From Streptomyces sp. NBC_00162 (GTDB lineage Bacteria > Actinomycetota > Actinomycetes > Streptomycetales > Streptomycetaceae), in NCBI RefSeq assembly GCF_024611995.1, contig NZ_CP102509.1, forward strand, positions 3,534,001 to 3,598,000: a stretch of DNA of 64,000 nt, read 5' to 3'. The notes below the pieces were generated by a model. That model saw nothing but the letters and a program-made list of their open reading frames with translations. It made no database searches and was not told the origin of the DNA. A program made the position numbers and the translations under genes. Positions 10,428 to 20,842 of the stretch are shown here, one piece after another (within the stretch, counting starts at the first letter, position 1; the number at the start of each line of letters is the position of its first letter).

Positions 10428-11966
10428 TTACGCGAAGCGCTGGGCCGCCGAGCCGTTGCAGGTCTGCAGGCGCAGCGGCTCGTGGGCGGCGGCCACCGTC
10501 AGGCACATGCCCGGGGAGGCCGCGGGTCGCAGGGTGGCGCCGTCGCGGACGAACTGCTGGTTCGCGCCGCCGTGGCAGTTCCAGACGATCAGGCCGGTGC
10601 CGGAGCCGTAGTTGGCGCCGGGGGCGTCGAGGCAGCGGTCCTGGGTCAGTTCGATGTGGACGGACTTGCGGGCGGCGTCGTACCACCAGCCCTGGTTGCG
10701 GCCGCCGTGGCAGTCCCAGCCCAGGATCGCCGTGTCATTGGCGCTGGAGCCGCCCTTCGCGTCGAGGCAGGTGCCGGTCGCCTCGTTCTTCAGGGGCTTG
10801 AACTTGTCGTCCCAGGCCCCGGCCTGCAGGACGGGGGTGCCGGTGCTCGCGGGGTCGGCGCAGGAGGCCTCGCGCAGGCCGGAGTTGTAGAGCTGGGTCA
10901 GGCAGGACGCGAACGCGCCGTGGCCCCGGTAGTTGGGGTGGAAGGACTGGCGGGCGGTGTTCTCGTCCCACGGGAAGTGGTCGCCGAGGTCCAGGTAGAG
11001 CCCGCGGGCCCAGGTGTCCTCCATGCACACCTCGTGGCCGTGGAAGAGCCGCGAGTTGTCCAGGTAGGTGGCGCCGGAGGCGAGGGCCGCGGCGCGCATG
11101 CCCTTCTCGAAGGTGGGCACCGCGTAGTTGCGGCCCCAGCTGGCGTCGGAGTCGTAGCCGGCGCAGCCGCCGGGGAGCTTGCCGGGGAAGTTCGGGTTGT
11201 CGTTGAAGTCGGGGCCGATGGGGCTGGGGTAGCCCATGACGACGAGCTTGTAGTCGGAGTCGGCGTAGCCGGCGTCGCGCATGACCGTCTTGAGGTCCGC
11301 GACGGTCGACTCCACCTTGGGCCTCAGGCCGTCGACGCGGGCCTGCCAGCCGGGGCCGTACTTGGGCTCGCAGGTGCCCTGGCTGAGCACCCAGCGGGTG
11401 ACACAGTCGGTCATGACCGGGCCGAACTGCAGGTCGTCGTTGGCCCCGGCGACCAGCAGCACCATCTTGATCTTCGTGTTGCGGGCCTTGATGGCCAGGC
11501 TGTCGCTCTGCACCAGCTCGTCGGCGTACTGCTTGCTGCCGCCGATCCTGATGTTGCCGGTGTACCCGCCGGAGCAGGCGACGTTGAAGGTGAGGTCGGC
11601 CGGGATGCCGGTGCGGTGGATCGCCGCGTCGGGCGAGCGGTGGCACTGGTTGTTCGGCGTGTTGGTCGCGGGGTCGTAGTTGCCGACGCCCTCGCCCGAG
11701 ATCTCGCTGTCGCCCAGCGAGATCAGGCCGGTCTTGCGCTCGCCGAGCGGGCGGACGGCCGCGTCGCCGTAGATCTTGACGGCCTCGGCCGCGCGGATCG
11801 CCTCGAGCTCGGGCGAGAGGGGGGTCACGGCCGCTGCCGGAGCCGCCGCGGGCACCGCCGCCTGGGCCGTGGGGGTGATGGCGGTGACGCCCCCGAGGGC
11901 GGCCGCGGCCGCCGCGACGGCGGCGAAGGTAGATCTGAGCCTGGGTTTCCTGTGTGCACGTGTCAT
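10428..11966 (-). CDS. Secreted SGNH/GDSL hydrolase with C-terminal ricin-type lectin domain
   Basis: A 512-residue secreted esterase or lipase-like enzyme. Residues 1-37 form a signal peptide (basic start, alanine-rich core, AQA cleavage site). The catalytic block is LISLGDSEISGEG with nucleophile Ser87, and the likely catalytic histidine is in SFHPNYRGH near residue 347. Residues from about 385 form a ricin-type beta-trefoil with NQGWWYD and NQQFV repeats, likely binding polysaccharide. GGGGAGGC is a good ribosome site for the ATG. It probably acts on acylated polysaccharide outside the cell; the substrate is not determinable. Confidence 0.9.
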   Translation of the reverse strand: MTRAHRKPRLRSTFAAVAAAAAALGGVTAITPTAQAAVPAAAPAAAVTPLSPELEAIRAAEAVKIYGDAAVRPLGERKTGLISLGDSEISGEGVGNYDPATNTPNNQCHRSPDAAIHRTGIPADLTFNVACSGGYTGNIRIGGSKQYADELVQSDSLAIKARNTKIKMVLLVAGANDDLQFGPVMTDCVTRWVLSQGTCEPKYGPGWQARVDGLRPKVESTVADLKTVMRDAGYADSDYKLVVMGYPSPIGPDFNDNPNFPGKLPGGCAGYDSDASWGRNYAVPTFEKGMRAAALASGATYLDNSRLFHGHEVCMEDTWARGLYLDLGDHFPWDENTARQSFHPNYRGHGAFASCLTQLYNSGLREASCADPASTGTPVLQAGAWDDKFKPLKNEATGTCLDAKGGSSANDTAILGWDCHGGRNQGWWYDAARKSVHIELTQDRCLDAPGANYGSGTGLIVWNCHGGANQQFVRDGATLRPAASPGMCLTVAAAHEPLRLQTCNGSAAQRFA

Positions 11967-11979
11967 GAACGCCTCCCCT

Positions 11980-12003
11980 AATGCCGGTGTTACCCCCGGT
12001 ATT
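11980..12003. promoter_or_regulatory. Imperfect palindrome in the SGNH/fumC divergent promoter region
   Basis: AATGCCGG (11980-11987) and CCGGTATT (11996-12003) form an inverted repeat with seven of eight pairs matched. It lies in the 108-bp gap between divergent genes and could be an operator. The rest of the gap is AT-rich and probably holds both promoters. Confidence 0.35.
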
Positions 12004-12074
12004 TACTGGTCAGTAGGGGAGTTGGGAACACTTCGAACAAGACAATTGCTCAACTTTTTGAGGAGGCCACGAAA

Positions 12075-13478
12075 ATGACCGATCAGCAGCAGGCCGAAGC
12101 GTTCCGGATCGAGCACGACTCCATGGGCGACGTACGGGTGCCCGCCCACGCCAAATGGCGTGCTCAGACCCAGCGCGCGGTGGAGAACTTCCCCATCTCG
12201 GGACAGCGCCTGGAACACGCCCACATCGAGGCGCTCGCCCGCGTCAAGGCCGCGGCCGCCCTGGTCAACGCCCGCCTCGGCGTGGTGGAGCAGGACGTCG
12301 CCGAGGCCATCCGGTCGGCCGCCGCCGAGGTCGCGGAGGGCCGCTGGGACGACCACTTCCCCATCGACGTCTTCCAGACCGGGTCCGGCACCTCGTCCAA
12401 CATGAACGCCAACGAGGTGATCGCCACCCTGGCCACCGAGCGGCTGGGCCGGGAGGTCCACCCCAACGACCACGTCAACGCCTCGCAGAGCTCCAACGAC
12501 GTCTTCCCCTCCTCCATCCACATCGCCGCCACCGCCGCCGTCACCCGCGACCTGATCCCGGCCCTGGAGCACCTCGCCGCCGCGCTGGAGCGCAAGGCCG
12601 CCGCGTTCGAGCAGGTCGTCAAGGCCGGGCGGACGCACCTGATGGACGCCACGCCGGTCACCCTGGGCCAGGAGTTCGGCGGGTACGCCGCCCAGATCCG
12701 CTACGGCGTCGAGCGGCTGCGCGCGGCCCTGCCGCGGCTGGCCGAGCTGCCGCTGGGCGGCACCGCGGTGGGCACCGGGATCAACACCCCGCCCGGGTTC
12801 TCCGCCGCCGTGATCGCCGAGGTGGCCGCGGACACCGGGCTGCCGCTCACCGAGGCCCGCAACCACTTCGAGGCCCAGGGGGCGCGGGACGCGCTGGTGG
12901 AGACCTCGGGGATGCTCCGTACGATCGCCGTCTCGCTCACCAAGATCTCCAACGATCTGCGCTGGATGGCCTCCGGACCGCGCACCGGATTGGCCGAAAT
13001 CAATCTCCCGGATCTCCAGCCGGGCTCCTCGATCATGCCCGGGAAGGTCAATCCGGTCGTCCCGGAGGCCGTCCTGATGGTCGCCGCGCAGGTGATGGGG
13101 AACGACGCGACCGTCGCGGTGGCGGGCGCGGCCGGCAATTTCGAGCTCAATGTGATGCTCCCGGTGATGGCCCGGAACCTCCTCGAATCGGTCCGGCTGC
13201 TCGCCAACGCGAGCCGCCTGCTGGCCGACCGCACGGTGGACGGGATCACCGCCAATGCCGAGCGGGCCAGGGAGTACGCCGAATCCTCGCCCTCCGTGGT
13301 GACCCCGCTGAACCGGTACATCGGCTACGAGGAAGCGGCCAAGGTCGCCAAGAAGGCCCTCGCCGAGCGGAAGACGATCAGGGAGGTCGTACTGGAGTCC
13401 GGCTACGTCGATCGCGGCGCGCTCACCCTGGAGCAGCTCGACGAGGCGCTGGACGTCCTGCGCATGACCCACCCCTGA
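12075..13478 (+). CDS. fumC: Fumarate hydratase, class II
   Basis: Oxygen-stable, iron-free tetrameric fumarase of the TCA cycle. It shows the aspartase/fumarase family blocks [14 protein letters not shown] (residues 102-115), [13 protein letters not shown] (135-147) and the catalytic S-loop [11 protein letters not shown] beginning at residue 317. At 467 residues it has normal length. A GAGGAGG ribosome site precedes the ATG. Together with the class I enzyme upstream it gives the cell two unrelated fumarases. Confidence 0.96.
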   Translation: MTDQQQAEAFRIEHDSMGDVRVPAHAKWRAQTQRAVENFPISGQRLEHAHIEALARVKAAAALVNARLGVVEQDVAEAIRSAAAEVAEGRWDDHFPIDVFQTGSGTSSNMNANEVIATLATERLGREVHPNDHVNASQSSNDVFPSSIHIAATAAVTRDLIPALEHLAAALERKAAAFEQVVKAGRTHLMDATPVTLGQEFGGYAAQIRYGVERLRAALPRLAELPLGGTAVGTGINTPPGFSAAVIAEVAADTGLPLTEARNHFEAQGARDALVETSGMLRTIAVSLTKISNDLRWMASGPRTGLAEINLPDLQPGSSIMPGKVNPVVPEAVLMVAAQVMGNDATVAVAGAAGNFELNVMLPVMARNLLESVRLLANASRLLADRTVDGITANAERAREYAESSPSVVTPLNRYIGYEEAAKVAKKALAERKTIREVVLESGYVDRGALTLEQLDEALDVLRMTHP

Positions 13479-13568
13479 CGAGCCTCGCGGCAGGGTCCGA
13501 ATCCGGTCGTTTACCGTCCCCGGACCCCTCGGTGACCTGCACCGCAGCATCCGCGGGGGTGCCCGACC

Positions 13569-13574
13569 TAAGAT
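13569..13574 (+). promoter_or_regulatory. Candidate -10 for a leaderless DUF402 message
   Basis: TAAGAT ends six bases before the ATG of the DUF402 gene and no ribosome site is visible. The expected -35 position has no good match. Confidence 0.4.
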
Positions 13575-13580
13575 CTGCGC

Positions 13581-14288
13581 ATGACAGGTACCTTCAGGCC
13601 CGCGGGCGGCGCCGCGCGCACGCGTGCGCAGGGCACCCACTGGGCGCCCGGGGAGCAGATCCTCTGGCGCTACCGCGACCACGCCCCGGGGCTGAAGGGC
13701 CAGGTGCACATCTGCCGCCCGGTGACGGTGGTGCGGGACACCGAGGAACTGCTCGCCGTCTGGATGGCCCCCGGCACCGAATGCGTCAAACCGGTCCTCG
13801 CCGACGGCACCCCCGTCCACGAGGAGCCGCTGGCCACCCGCTACACCGCGCCGCGCACCACCGTACGGTCGCGCTGGTTCGGCGCGGGCGTGCTGAAGCT
13901 GGCCCGGCCCGGGGACCCGTGGTCGGTGTGGCTGTTCTGGGAGCACGGCTGGCGGTTCAAGAGCTGGTACGTGAACTTGGAGGAGCCCCGGTCGCGCTGG
14001 TCCGGCGGGGTCGACTCCGTGGACCACTTCCTCGACATCTCCGTCTACCCGGACCGCAGCTGGAAGTGGCGGGACGAGGACGAGTTCGCCCAGGCGCAGC
14101 GCTCCGGGCTGATGGGCCCGGAGGAAGCGGACCGGGTGCGGGAGGCCGGGCGGGCGGCGGTCGAGGTCATCGGGCAATGGGGTGCGCCGTTCTCCGACGG
14201 CTGGGAGAACTGGCGGCCGGATCCGGCCTGGACGGTTCCGGACCTGCCGGAGGACTGGGACCACACCCCGGCGCATATGACCTCATGA
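13581..14288 (+). CDS. DUF402 domain protein
   Basis: A 235-residue cytoplasmic protein. WYVNLEEPRSRWSGGVDSVDHFLDI and YPDRSWKWRDEDEF match the DUF402 domain (about residues 120-215), members of which in other bacteria include nucleoside tri/diphosphatases. The N-terminal part has ILWRYRD and VWMAPGTECVKP. Probably transcribed as a leaderless message. Exact activity is unknown. It lies upstream of the SpoIIE-type phosphatase gene in the same direction. Confidence 0.8.
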   Translation: MTGTFRPAGGAARTRAQGTHWAPGEQILWRYRDHAPGLKGQVHICRPVTVVRDTEELLAVWMAPGTECVKPVLADGTPVHEEPLATRYTAPRTTVRSRWFGAGVLKLARPGDPWSVWLFWEHGWRFKSWYVNLEEPRSRWSGGVDSVDHFLDISVYPDRSWKWRDEDEFAQAQRSGLMGPEEADRVREAGRAAVEVIGQWGAPFSDGWENWRPDPAWTVPDLPEDWDHTPAHMTS

Positions 14289-14545
14289 GACCCTTGATGC
14301 GCCCCCGGGGTACAAACGTAGGATCGTCCTCCGCAAGGTCGCGCGCGCGGGGCGGCGCGATGAGACCCTGTGTGCGCAAGTGTCGTGCCGTACGCGGGAT
14401 TTGACCGGAGGTCGACGCAGGGCGAGAGGTAACGGGGGAGACGCGGAAACGCGGGGTTATGGTGCCCCGGCCGCTGAGCGGGTATACCGCGACTGACCGA
14501 GTTGAGTGCAGCGCACATCGAGCGCAAACGGACGGAATTCCACGC

Positions 14546-16771
14546 GTGACGGAGTACCCCACCTCTCAGGAGGGCCCGCAGCCCGTCGCCTCCGGCGGAG
14601 GTACGGACGAGGCCGGCCACGGCAAGGCGCCCATCGCCGCAGCCGAGGCCGTACGCACGCATGCGCAGAGCCCGGGCGCGGAGCCGGGCGGCGCCCCTGC
14701 CGGGCTCCCCCGGCCCCGCGGAGCCGCCTCGGCGGACCTCCCGGCCGACGGCCCGGGCCGGGCCGGTGCCCGGCCGCGGGACGGCGCCACCGCCCGGGCC
14801 AGGGACACCGGAGCCGCGCGCAACGCGACCGCCGACGATCCGCAGGGCATCGCCGCACGGAACGCGGCCGACGGCCCGCTCGGCGGACAGGACGGCCCCG
14901 GAGCCCCCGCGCTCCACCCCGCCGGAGGCGACCGGCACGGCGGCGGGACCGGGATACCGGCCGTCGGCGGCGCCGGGGACACCGCCGCGCGCCGCGAAGG
15001 GGACCGGCTGCGCTTCGTCGGCGCCGCCACCCGGCGGATCGCCCGCGGCATCGACCTCGACGAGATCGTGCTCGGCCTGTGCCGGGCCACCGTGCCGACG
15101 TTCTCGGACGCCATCCTCGTCTACCTGCGCGACCCGCTGCCGGTCGGGGACGAGCGCCCCGTCGGCCCGGTCGTTTTAAGGCTGCGCCGCACCGACCGGC
15201 TCCGGCCGATCGACGATCTCACCGATGCCGCGTCGGGCGGCACCATCGGCGCGGGCCTGGACCTCGCCGGGGCCGCGGGGGCCACCGGCGAGCTCGACTT
15301 CAGCCAGCTGCCGCTGGTCGGCCCGCAGGGTGACCTGCCCGCGGCCGAGCTGTGCGAGATCCGCTCCGGCGGCGCGCTCGCCGAGGTGCTGCGCGGCGTA
15401 CGGCCCGTCTTCGGGTCCTCCGCGGCCGCCAAGGCCGCGCTGCCCGAGCTGCTGGGTGCGGACCATCCGCTGCCGCGCGGCAACCGGGCCGTGCTGGCGC
15501 CCCTGCGCGGGCGCCGCCGGGTGATCGGCGCCGCCGTGTTCCTGCGCAGCCCCGAGCGGCCCGCCTTCGAGCAGAACGACCTCCTGGTCGCCGCCCAGCT
15601 GGCCACCCACACCGCGCTCGGCATCGACAAGGCGGTCCTGTACGGCCGCGAGGCGTACATCGCCGACGAGCTCCAGCGCACCATGCTGCCCGACAGCCTG
15701 CCCCAGCCCACCGGGGTGCGGCTCGCCTCGCGCTACCTGCCCGCCGCCGAGACCGCCCGCGTCGGCGGCGACTGGTACGACGCCATTCCGCTGCCCGGCA
15801 GCCGGGTCGCCCTCGTCGTCGGCGACGTCATGGGGCACTCCATGACCTCCGCCGCGATCATGGGCCAGCTCCGCACCACCGCGCAGACCCTGGCGCAGCT
15901 GGACCTGCCGCCCGCCGAGGTGCTGCACCATCTGGACGAGCAGGCCCAGCGTCTCGGCTCCGACCGCATGGCCACCTGTCTGTACGCCGTCTACGACCCC
16001 GTCTCGCACCGGATCACCATCGCCAACGCCGGCCACCCGCCGCCGGTGCTGCTGCACCTGGGCGGCCGCGCCGAGGTGCTCCGCGTACCCCCGGGCGCCC
16101 CCATCGGCGTCGGCGGCGTGGACTTCGAGGCCGTGGAGCTGGACGCGCCCGCCGGGGCCACCCTGCTGCTGTACACCGACGGGCTGGTGGAGTCCCGGCT
16201 GCGGGACGTGTGGACCGGCATCGAGCAGCTCCGGGAGCGCCTGGCGACCACCGCGCAGCTGACCGGCCTGGACCACCCGCCGCCGCTGGAGGCCCTCTGC
16301 GACGACGTGCTGGACATGCTCGGCCCGGGCGACCGGGACGACGACATCGCGCTGCTCGCGGCCCGCTTCGACGGGATCGCGCCCAGTGACGTGGCGTACT
16401 GGTTCCTGGACCCGGAGGAGACCGCTCCGGGCCGCGCCCGCCGGTTCGCCCGCCGCGCCCTGACGCGGTGGGGCCTGGAGGAGCTCCAGGACTCCCTGGA
16501 GCTGCTGGTCAGCGAGGTGGTCACCAATGCCGTCCGGTACGCGGAGCGGCCCGTGACCCTGCGCCTGCTGCGTACGGACGTCCTGCGCTGCGAGGTCGGC
16601 GACGACTCCCCGCAGCTGCCGCGCCAGCGCCGGGCGCGGGACACCGACGAGGGCGGCCGCGGCCTGTTCCTGGTGAACCGGATGGCCCGCCGCTGGGGTG
16701 CCACCCGGCTGAGCAGCGGAAAGGTGGTCTGGTTCGAGCTGGCGTTGCCGGTGGCGCACGAGCGGCGTTGA
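14546..16771 (+). CDS. SpoIIE-type PP2C phosphatase with GAF and HATPase domains, contains a TTA codon
   Basis: A multidomain regulator, probably dephosphorylating an anti-anti-sigma factor and binding its partners. Domain order: disordered Ala/Gly/Pro-rich N-terminus (residues 1-150); GAF-like sensor (about 155-365); PP2C/SpoIIE phosphatase with [14 protein letters not shown] near 405, [10 protein letters not shown] and [11 protein letters not shown]; HATPase of RsbW type (about 615-740) with [14 protein letters not shown] and [11 protein letters not shown]. The GTG at 14546 is the likely start, with ACGGA upstream; an in-frame ATG at 14459 is possible. Codon 211 (15176-15178) is TTA, followed by AGG, so translation should depend on the bldA tRNA. 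Confidence 0.85.
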   Translation: MTEYPTSQEGPQPVASGGGTDEAGHGKAPIAAAEAVRTHAQSPGAEPGGAPAGLPRPRGAASADLPADGPGRAGARPRDGATARARDTGAARNATADDPQGIAARNAADGPLGGQDGPGAPALHPAGGDRHGGGTGIPAVGGAGDTAARREGDRLRFVGAATRRIARGIDLDEIVLGLCRATVPTFSDAILVYLRDPLPVGDERPVGPVVLRLRRTDRLRPIDDLTDAASGGTIGAGLDLAGAAGATGELDFSQLPLVGPQGDLPAAELCEIRSGGALAEVLRGVRPVFGSSAAAKAALPELLGADHPLPRGNRAVLAPLRGRRRVIGAAVFLRSPERPAFEQNDLLVAAQLATHTALGIDKAVLYGREAYIADELQRTMLPDSLPQPTGVRLASRYLPAAETARVGGDWYDAIPLPGSRVALVVGDVMGHSMTSAAIMGQLRTTAQTLAQLDLPPAEVLHHLDEQAQRLGSDRMATCLYAVYDPVSHRITIANAGHPPPVLLHLGGRAEVLRVPPGAPIGVGGVDFEAVELDAPAGATLLLYTDGLVESRLRDVWTGIEQLRERLATTAQLTGLDHPPPLEALCDDVLDMLGPGDRDDDIALLAARFDGIAPSDVAYWFLDPEETAPGRARRFARRALTRWGLEELQDSLELLVSEVVTNAVRYAERPVTLRLLRTDVLRCEVGDDSPQLPRQRRARDTDEGGRGLFLVNRMARRWGATRLSSGKVVWFELALPVAHERR

Positions 16772-16811
16772 CTGGGTAGCGAACCGACCGGCCCCCCAGG
16801 GGAGGACGCTC

Positions 16812-18275
16812 GTGACCCAGGACGCGCAGAGGATTCCGTACTCGACGAACAACGCCGGGGTTCCGGTGGAGAGCGACGAGCACTCGCTCACCGTGAGTCC
16901 CGACGGCCCGATCCTGCTCCAGGACCACTACCTGATCGAGAAGATGGCCCAGTTCAATCGTGAACGGGTCCCCGAGCGGGTGGTCCACGCCAAGGGCGCG
17001 GGCGCGTACGGCGTCTTCCAGGTCACCAATGACGTCAGTCAGTTCACGAGGGCCGACCTCTTCCAGCCGGGCCGCAGGACCGAGATGCTGGCCCGCTTCT
17101 CTACGGTCGCGGGCGAGCAGGGCTCCCCCGACACCTGGCGGGACCCGCGCGGATTCGCCCTGAAGTTCTACACCGAGCACGGCAACTACGACCTGGTCGG
17201 GAACAACACCCCGGTCTTCTTCGTGCGGGACCCGATGAAGTTCCAGGACTTCATCCGGTCCCAGAAGCGCCGCCCCGACAACGGGCTGCGCGACCACGAC
17301 ATGCAGTGGGACTTCTGGACCCTGTCCCCCGAGTCCGCGCACATGGTGACGTGGCTGATGGGCGACCGGGGCATTCCGAAGGACTACCGGCACATGAACG
17401 GCTACGGCTCGCACACCTACCTGTGGGTCAACGGCGGCGGCGAGCGGTTCTGGGTCAAGTACCACATGAAGACGGACCAGGGCATCGGCTTCCTGACGCA
17501 GGCCGACGCCGACCGGATCGCGGGCGAGGACCCCGACTACCACCGGCGCGACCTCTTCGACTCGATCGCGGGCGGCGAGCCGCCGAGCTGGACCATGCAC
17601 GTGCAGGTCATGCCCTTCGAGGACGCGGCGAGCTACCGCTTCAACCCCTTCGACCTCACCAAGGTGTGGCCGCACGGCGATTACCCGCTGATCGAGGTCG
17701 GCCGGATGACCCTGGACAAGAATCCGCCGGACTACTTCATCCACATCGAGCAGGCCGCCTTCGAGCCCTCGAACCTGGTGCCGGGCATCGGCCCGTCGCC
17801 GGACAAGATGCTGCTCGGCCGGCTGTTCTCGTACCCCGACACGCACCGCTACCGGATCGGGCCGAACTACGCCCAGCTCCCGCCGAACCGGGCCCGCTCG
17901 CTGGTGTCCTCGTACGCCAAGGACGGACCGATGCGGTTCGAGGCGTCCAACGCGGCCCGCCCGTACGCACCGAACTCGTACGGCGGCCCCGCGGCCGACG
18001 TCGCGCGCTTCGGCGAGCCGGCCGGCTGGGCCACGGCGGGCGAGATGGTCCGCGAGGCGTACTCCGCGCACGGCCAGGACGACGACTGGGGCCAGCCCGG
18101 CACGATGGTCCGGCAGGTCCTCGACGACGCGGCACGCGACCGCCTCGTCTCGAACGTCAGCGGGCACCTGCGGGACGGGGTCAGCGCCCCGGTCCTGGAG
18201 CGTGCCTTCCAGTACTGGCGCAGCATCGACAAGACCACGGGCGACCGGATCGCGGCGGCGGTCTCGGGCCCCTGA
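16812..18275 (+). CDS. katA: Monofunctional haem catalase
   Basis: Converts hydrogen peroxide to water and oxygen. The distal catalytic His59 lies in [17 protein letters not shown], the distal Asn132 in [11 protein letters not shown], and the proximal haem ligand Tyr341 in [12 protein letters not shown]. The 487 residues fit a small-subunit, clade 3 catalase. The GTG start has GGGGAGGA eight bases upstream. It is not linked to a fur-like gene here; the OxyR-AhpCD peroxide system lies 8 kb downstream. Confidence 0.96.
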   Translation: MTQDAQRIPYSTNNAGVPVESDEHSLTVSPDGPILLQDHYLIEKMAQFNRERVPERVVHAKGAGAYGVFQVTNDVSQFTRADLFQPGRRTEMLARFSTVAGEQGSPDTWRDPRGFALKFYTEHGNYDLVGNNTPVFFVRDPMKFQDFIRSQKRRPDNGLRDHDMQWDFWTLSPESAHMVTWLMGDRGIPKDYRHMNGYGSHTYLWVNGGGERFWVKYHMKTDQGIGFLTQADADRIAGEDPDYHRRDLFDSIAGGEPPSWTMHVQVMPFEDAASYRFNPFDLTKVWPHGDYPLIEVGRMTLDKNPPDYFIHIEQAAFEPSNLVPGIGPSPDKMLLGRLFSYPDTHRYRIGPNYAQLPPNRARSLVSSYAKDGPMRFEASNAARPYAPNSYGGPAADVARFGEPAGWATAGEMVREAYSAHGQDDDWGQPGTMVRQVLDDAARDRLVSNVSGHLRDGVSAPVLERAFQYWRSIDKTTGDRIAAAVSGP

Positions 18276-18298
18276 GGCCCACGGAAGCCCCTACGAGA

Positions 18299-18336
18299 AC
18301 CGCCGCCCCGCAGCGTGAAGGCTGCGAGGCGGCGGT
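18299..18336. terminator. Hairpin between katA and the PBP gene
   Basis: A 16-bp stem with a single mismatch (18299-18314 with 18321-18336), placed between convergent genes and usable by both. Confidence 0.75.
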
Positions 18337-18339
18337 CTG

Positions 18340-20613
18340 TCAGTGGCCCTGGTTCTCACCGAACAGCGGCGGGTCCGGCGGCTTCGGGCCGCCGGTCTTG
18401 GTCGGCGTCGCGGTCGGCGACGTCGTCGGAGTCGGCGACGTGGTCCGGGTGTTGGTCGGCGTCGGGGTCGGCGTCGGGGTCGGCGAGCTCGCCGGCGGGC
18501 TGCTGCTGGCCGGCGGCTGGCTGGAGGGGCTCGGCGAGGGCGTCGGGGAGGCGCTGCGGGACGGCGCCTGCGAGGCACCCATCTCCGCGTCCGACGTGTC
18601 GAACTCGCCCGTGTTCACGCCCTTGAGCGCCGCCAGCGTGTACGCCTTCCAGATCTCGGCGGGGAAACTGGAACCGCCCGCGCGGCCACCGCCGGCGGTG
18701 CCGGTGAGGGTGACCTGCTTGTGGGTGCCGGGCTCCTCGCCGAACATCGCGACGACGGTGACCAGTTCCGGGGTGTAGCCGGTGAACCAGCCGGCCACGT
18801 TGGACTCGGTGGTACCGGTCTTGCCGGCGGCCTCGTAGGCGCTGCTCTTGACCTTGTTGCCGGAGCCGTCGTTGACCACGCCGGTGAGCACCTTGGTGAC
18901 GGTGTCGGCGGTCTGACGGCTGATGGCCTGGCTGCCGACGGCCTGACGGGGGGTGAACTCGCCGTCCTTGTGCTCGGCGCTCTTGATGATCGTCGGCGTG
19001 ACCTTCTTGCCGTGGTTGTCGAGGGTCGCGTAGACGCCCGCCATCTCCATGGTGTTGGCGCTCATGGTGCCGAGCGACATGGCCGGCTTGTCCTCGGGCC
19101 AGCCTTCGCGGTCCTTCATGCCGAGCGCGAGGGCCGTCTTCTTCACGGCGGGCGGGCCGACGTCCACGATCATCTGCGCGTAGACGGAGTTGACCGAGAA
19201 GTTGGTCGCGTCCTGGACGGTGATCTCCTTGCCGAAGTCCTTGTCGTCCTGGTTCTGCGGGTTGAACGGGATCTTGCTGCCGACCACCTGGCGCTTGCTC
19301 GTGCCGTCGTAGAGCGCGTTCGGGGTGATCGGCTTGCGGTCCTGGGTGTTGGCGTTGTTCTCCAGGGCGGAGGCGAGCACGATCGGCTTGAAGGTCGAGC
19401 CGGGCTGGTAGTCGGTGCGCAGGGCGTTGCTCGCGGACTTCTCCGCCAGGCCCTGACCGCCGTACATGGCGACGATCGCGCCGGTCTTCGGGTCCACCGA
19501 GGTGGCGCCGGCCTGGACGCTCTGGTCCTGCGGGCGGTTCTTGGTGTCCTTGCGGTCGAGCTTGGACTCCAGCTCGTCCTGGACCGCCTTCTCCAGCGCC
19601 GCCTGCTTCTTCGGGTCGATGTTGAGCACGATGTTCCAGCCGCCGGCCGCGATCTGCGCGTCGGTGATCTTCTGCTCGTTCATCTCGTCGTTGGCGGCCT
19701 GGATCAGGTAGCCCTTCTGGCCCTCCATGCCCGGGCGGGGCTTGGGCTTGATCGGCTCCGGGAGGGTCATGGTCTTGCGCTTGACCGGGTCCAGCTTGCC
19801 CATCTCGACCATGTTGTCGAGGACGGCGTTGAAGCGGATGTTGACCAGCCGCGTGCCGTTCGGGCCGGCCGTCGCCAGGTCGTACTGGCTGGGGGCCTGG
19901 ATGACGGAGGCGAGGTAGGCGCCCTGCTCCAGCGTGAGCTTGTCGGAGTCGACCCCGTAGAAGGCCTGGGCCGCGGCCTGGATCCCGTACGCGTTGCGAC
20001 CGTAGAAGTTGGTGTTCAGGTAGCCGACGAGGACGTCGTCCTTCTCCATGCGCTGGTCGACCTTGAGGGAGATCACCAGCTCCCGGAGCTTGCGCGTCGC
20101 CGACTGGTCCTGCGTCAGGTAGTAGTTCTTGACGTACTGCTGAGTGATCGTCGAGCCACCGGCCTTGCCCTTGCCGGTGACGGTGTTGAACAGGCCTCGG
20201 GCCACGCCCATCACGTCGATGCCGCGGTCCTGGTAGAAGGACTTGTTCTCGATGGCGATGAAGGCGGTGCGGACGTCCTCGGGGATCTTGTCGATCGGGA
20301 CGATCTCGCGGTTCATGTCACCGGTGCGGGCCATGACCGAGCCGTCGGCGTACCGGTAGGTGTTGCTCTGGAGCGTGGCCTGCTTGTTCGGGTCGGTGGG
20401 TTCGTTCACCGAGAAGTAGAGGATGACCGCCGCGGCCATGAGGAGCAGGATCAGCCCGAGGAACGTCCCGAGGATCTTCTTCCAGGTGAAGAAGCGACGT
20501 ATGCCGGTGCGTTTGCCGGCGCCGCCCTTGTCCTTGGCGCCCTTGGCACGTCCGGTCGGCGCCCGCCGCGCACCGCGCTGCTGCTGTGCCTTACGCGCTT
20601 CTGCTCGGCCCAT
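18340..20613 (-). CDS. Class A penicillin-binding protein (transglycosylase/transpeptidase)
   Basis: Bifunctional peptidoglycan synthase of 757 residues. A basic cytoplasmic tail leads into one membrane helix (residues 48-68). The GT51 transglycosylase has catalytic Glu122 in AIENKSFYQDRG, then GGSTITQQYVKN (152-163). The transpeptidase has nucleophile Ser406 in PGSTFKP, SVN in the next block, and KTG at 598-600. From about residue 675 the chain is a Ser/Pro/Thr-rich low-complexity tail. GGGAG precedes the ATG. It probably contributes to general wall growth; redundancy with other PBPs is expected. Confidence 0.95.
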   Translation of the reverse strand: MGRAEARKAQQQRGARRAPTGRAKGAKDKGGAGKRTGIRRFFTWKKILGTFLGLILLLMAAAVILYFSVNEPTDPNKQATLQSNTYRYADGSVMARTGDMNREIVPIDKIPEDVRTAFIAIENKSFYQDRGIDVMGVARGLFNTVTGKGKAGGSTITQQYVKNYYLTQDQSATRKLRELVISLKVDQRMEKDDVLVGYLNTNFYGRNAYGIQAAAQAFYGVDSDKLTLEQGAYLASVIQAPSQYDLATAGPNGTRLVNIRFNAVLDNMVEMGKLDPVKRKTMTLPEPIKPKPRPGMEGQKGYLIQAANDEMNEQKITDAQIAAGGWNIVLNIDPKKQAALEKAVQDELESKLDRKDTKNRPQDQSVQAGATSVDPKTGAIVAMYGGQGLAEKSASNALRTDYQPGSTFKPIVLASALENNANTQDRKPITPNALYDGTSKRQVVGSKIPFNPQNQDDKDFGKEITVQDATNFSVNSVYAQMIVDVGPPAVKKTALALGMKDREGWPEDKPAMSLGTMSANTMEMAGVYATLDNHGKKVTPTIIKSAEHKDGEFTPRQAVGSQAISRQTADTVTKVLTGVVNDGSGNKVKSSAYEAAGKTGTTESNVAGWFTGYTPELVTVVAMFGEEPGTHKQVTLTGTAGGGRAGGSSFPAEIWKAYTLAALKGVNTGEFDTSDAEMGASQAPSRSASPTPSPSPSSQPPASSSPPASSPTPTPTPTPTNTRTTSPTPTTSPTATPTKTGGPKPPDPPLFGENQGH

Positions 20614-20842
20614 CGCTCCCGCTCCGCTCGATTACCCCCCGACGTCAGCTCAGAAAGCTAACACCGCAGGCTGTGACAAAGGATGGTCAACCCTTGCCAA
20701 TACCGGTCAATCCGGACGTGAGAATCAGCACCCACATCACAGGAACCGACGCACACGATGCCCCAAGGGTTGCCGTACTCCGAAAAAGTGATATCACTTT
20801 GCTAAGCAGCTCGACCGGCTGCGACCACGAGAAACGGGGCAA
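20614..20842. other. Divergent promoter region between the PBP and SPFH genes
   Basis: This 229-bp gap is AT-richer than its flanks and must hold both divergent promoters. No clear -35/-10 pair, operator or RNA structure was recognised in it. Confidence 0.4.
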
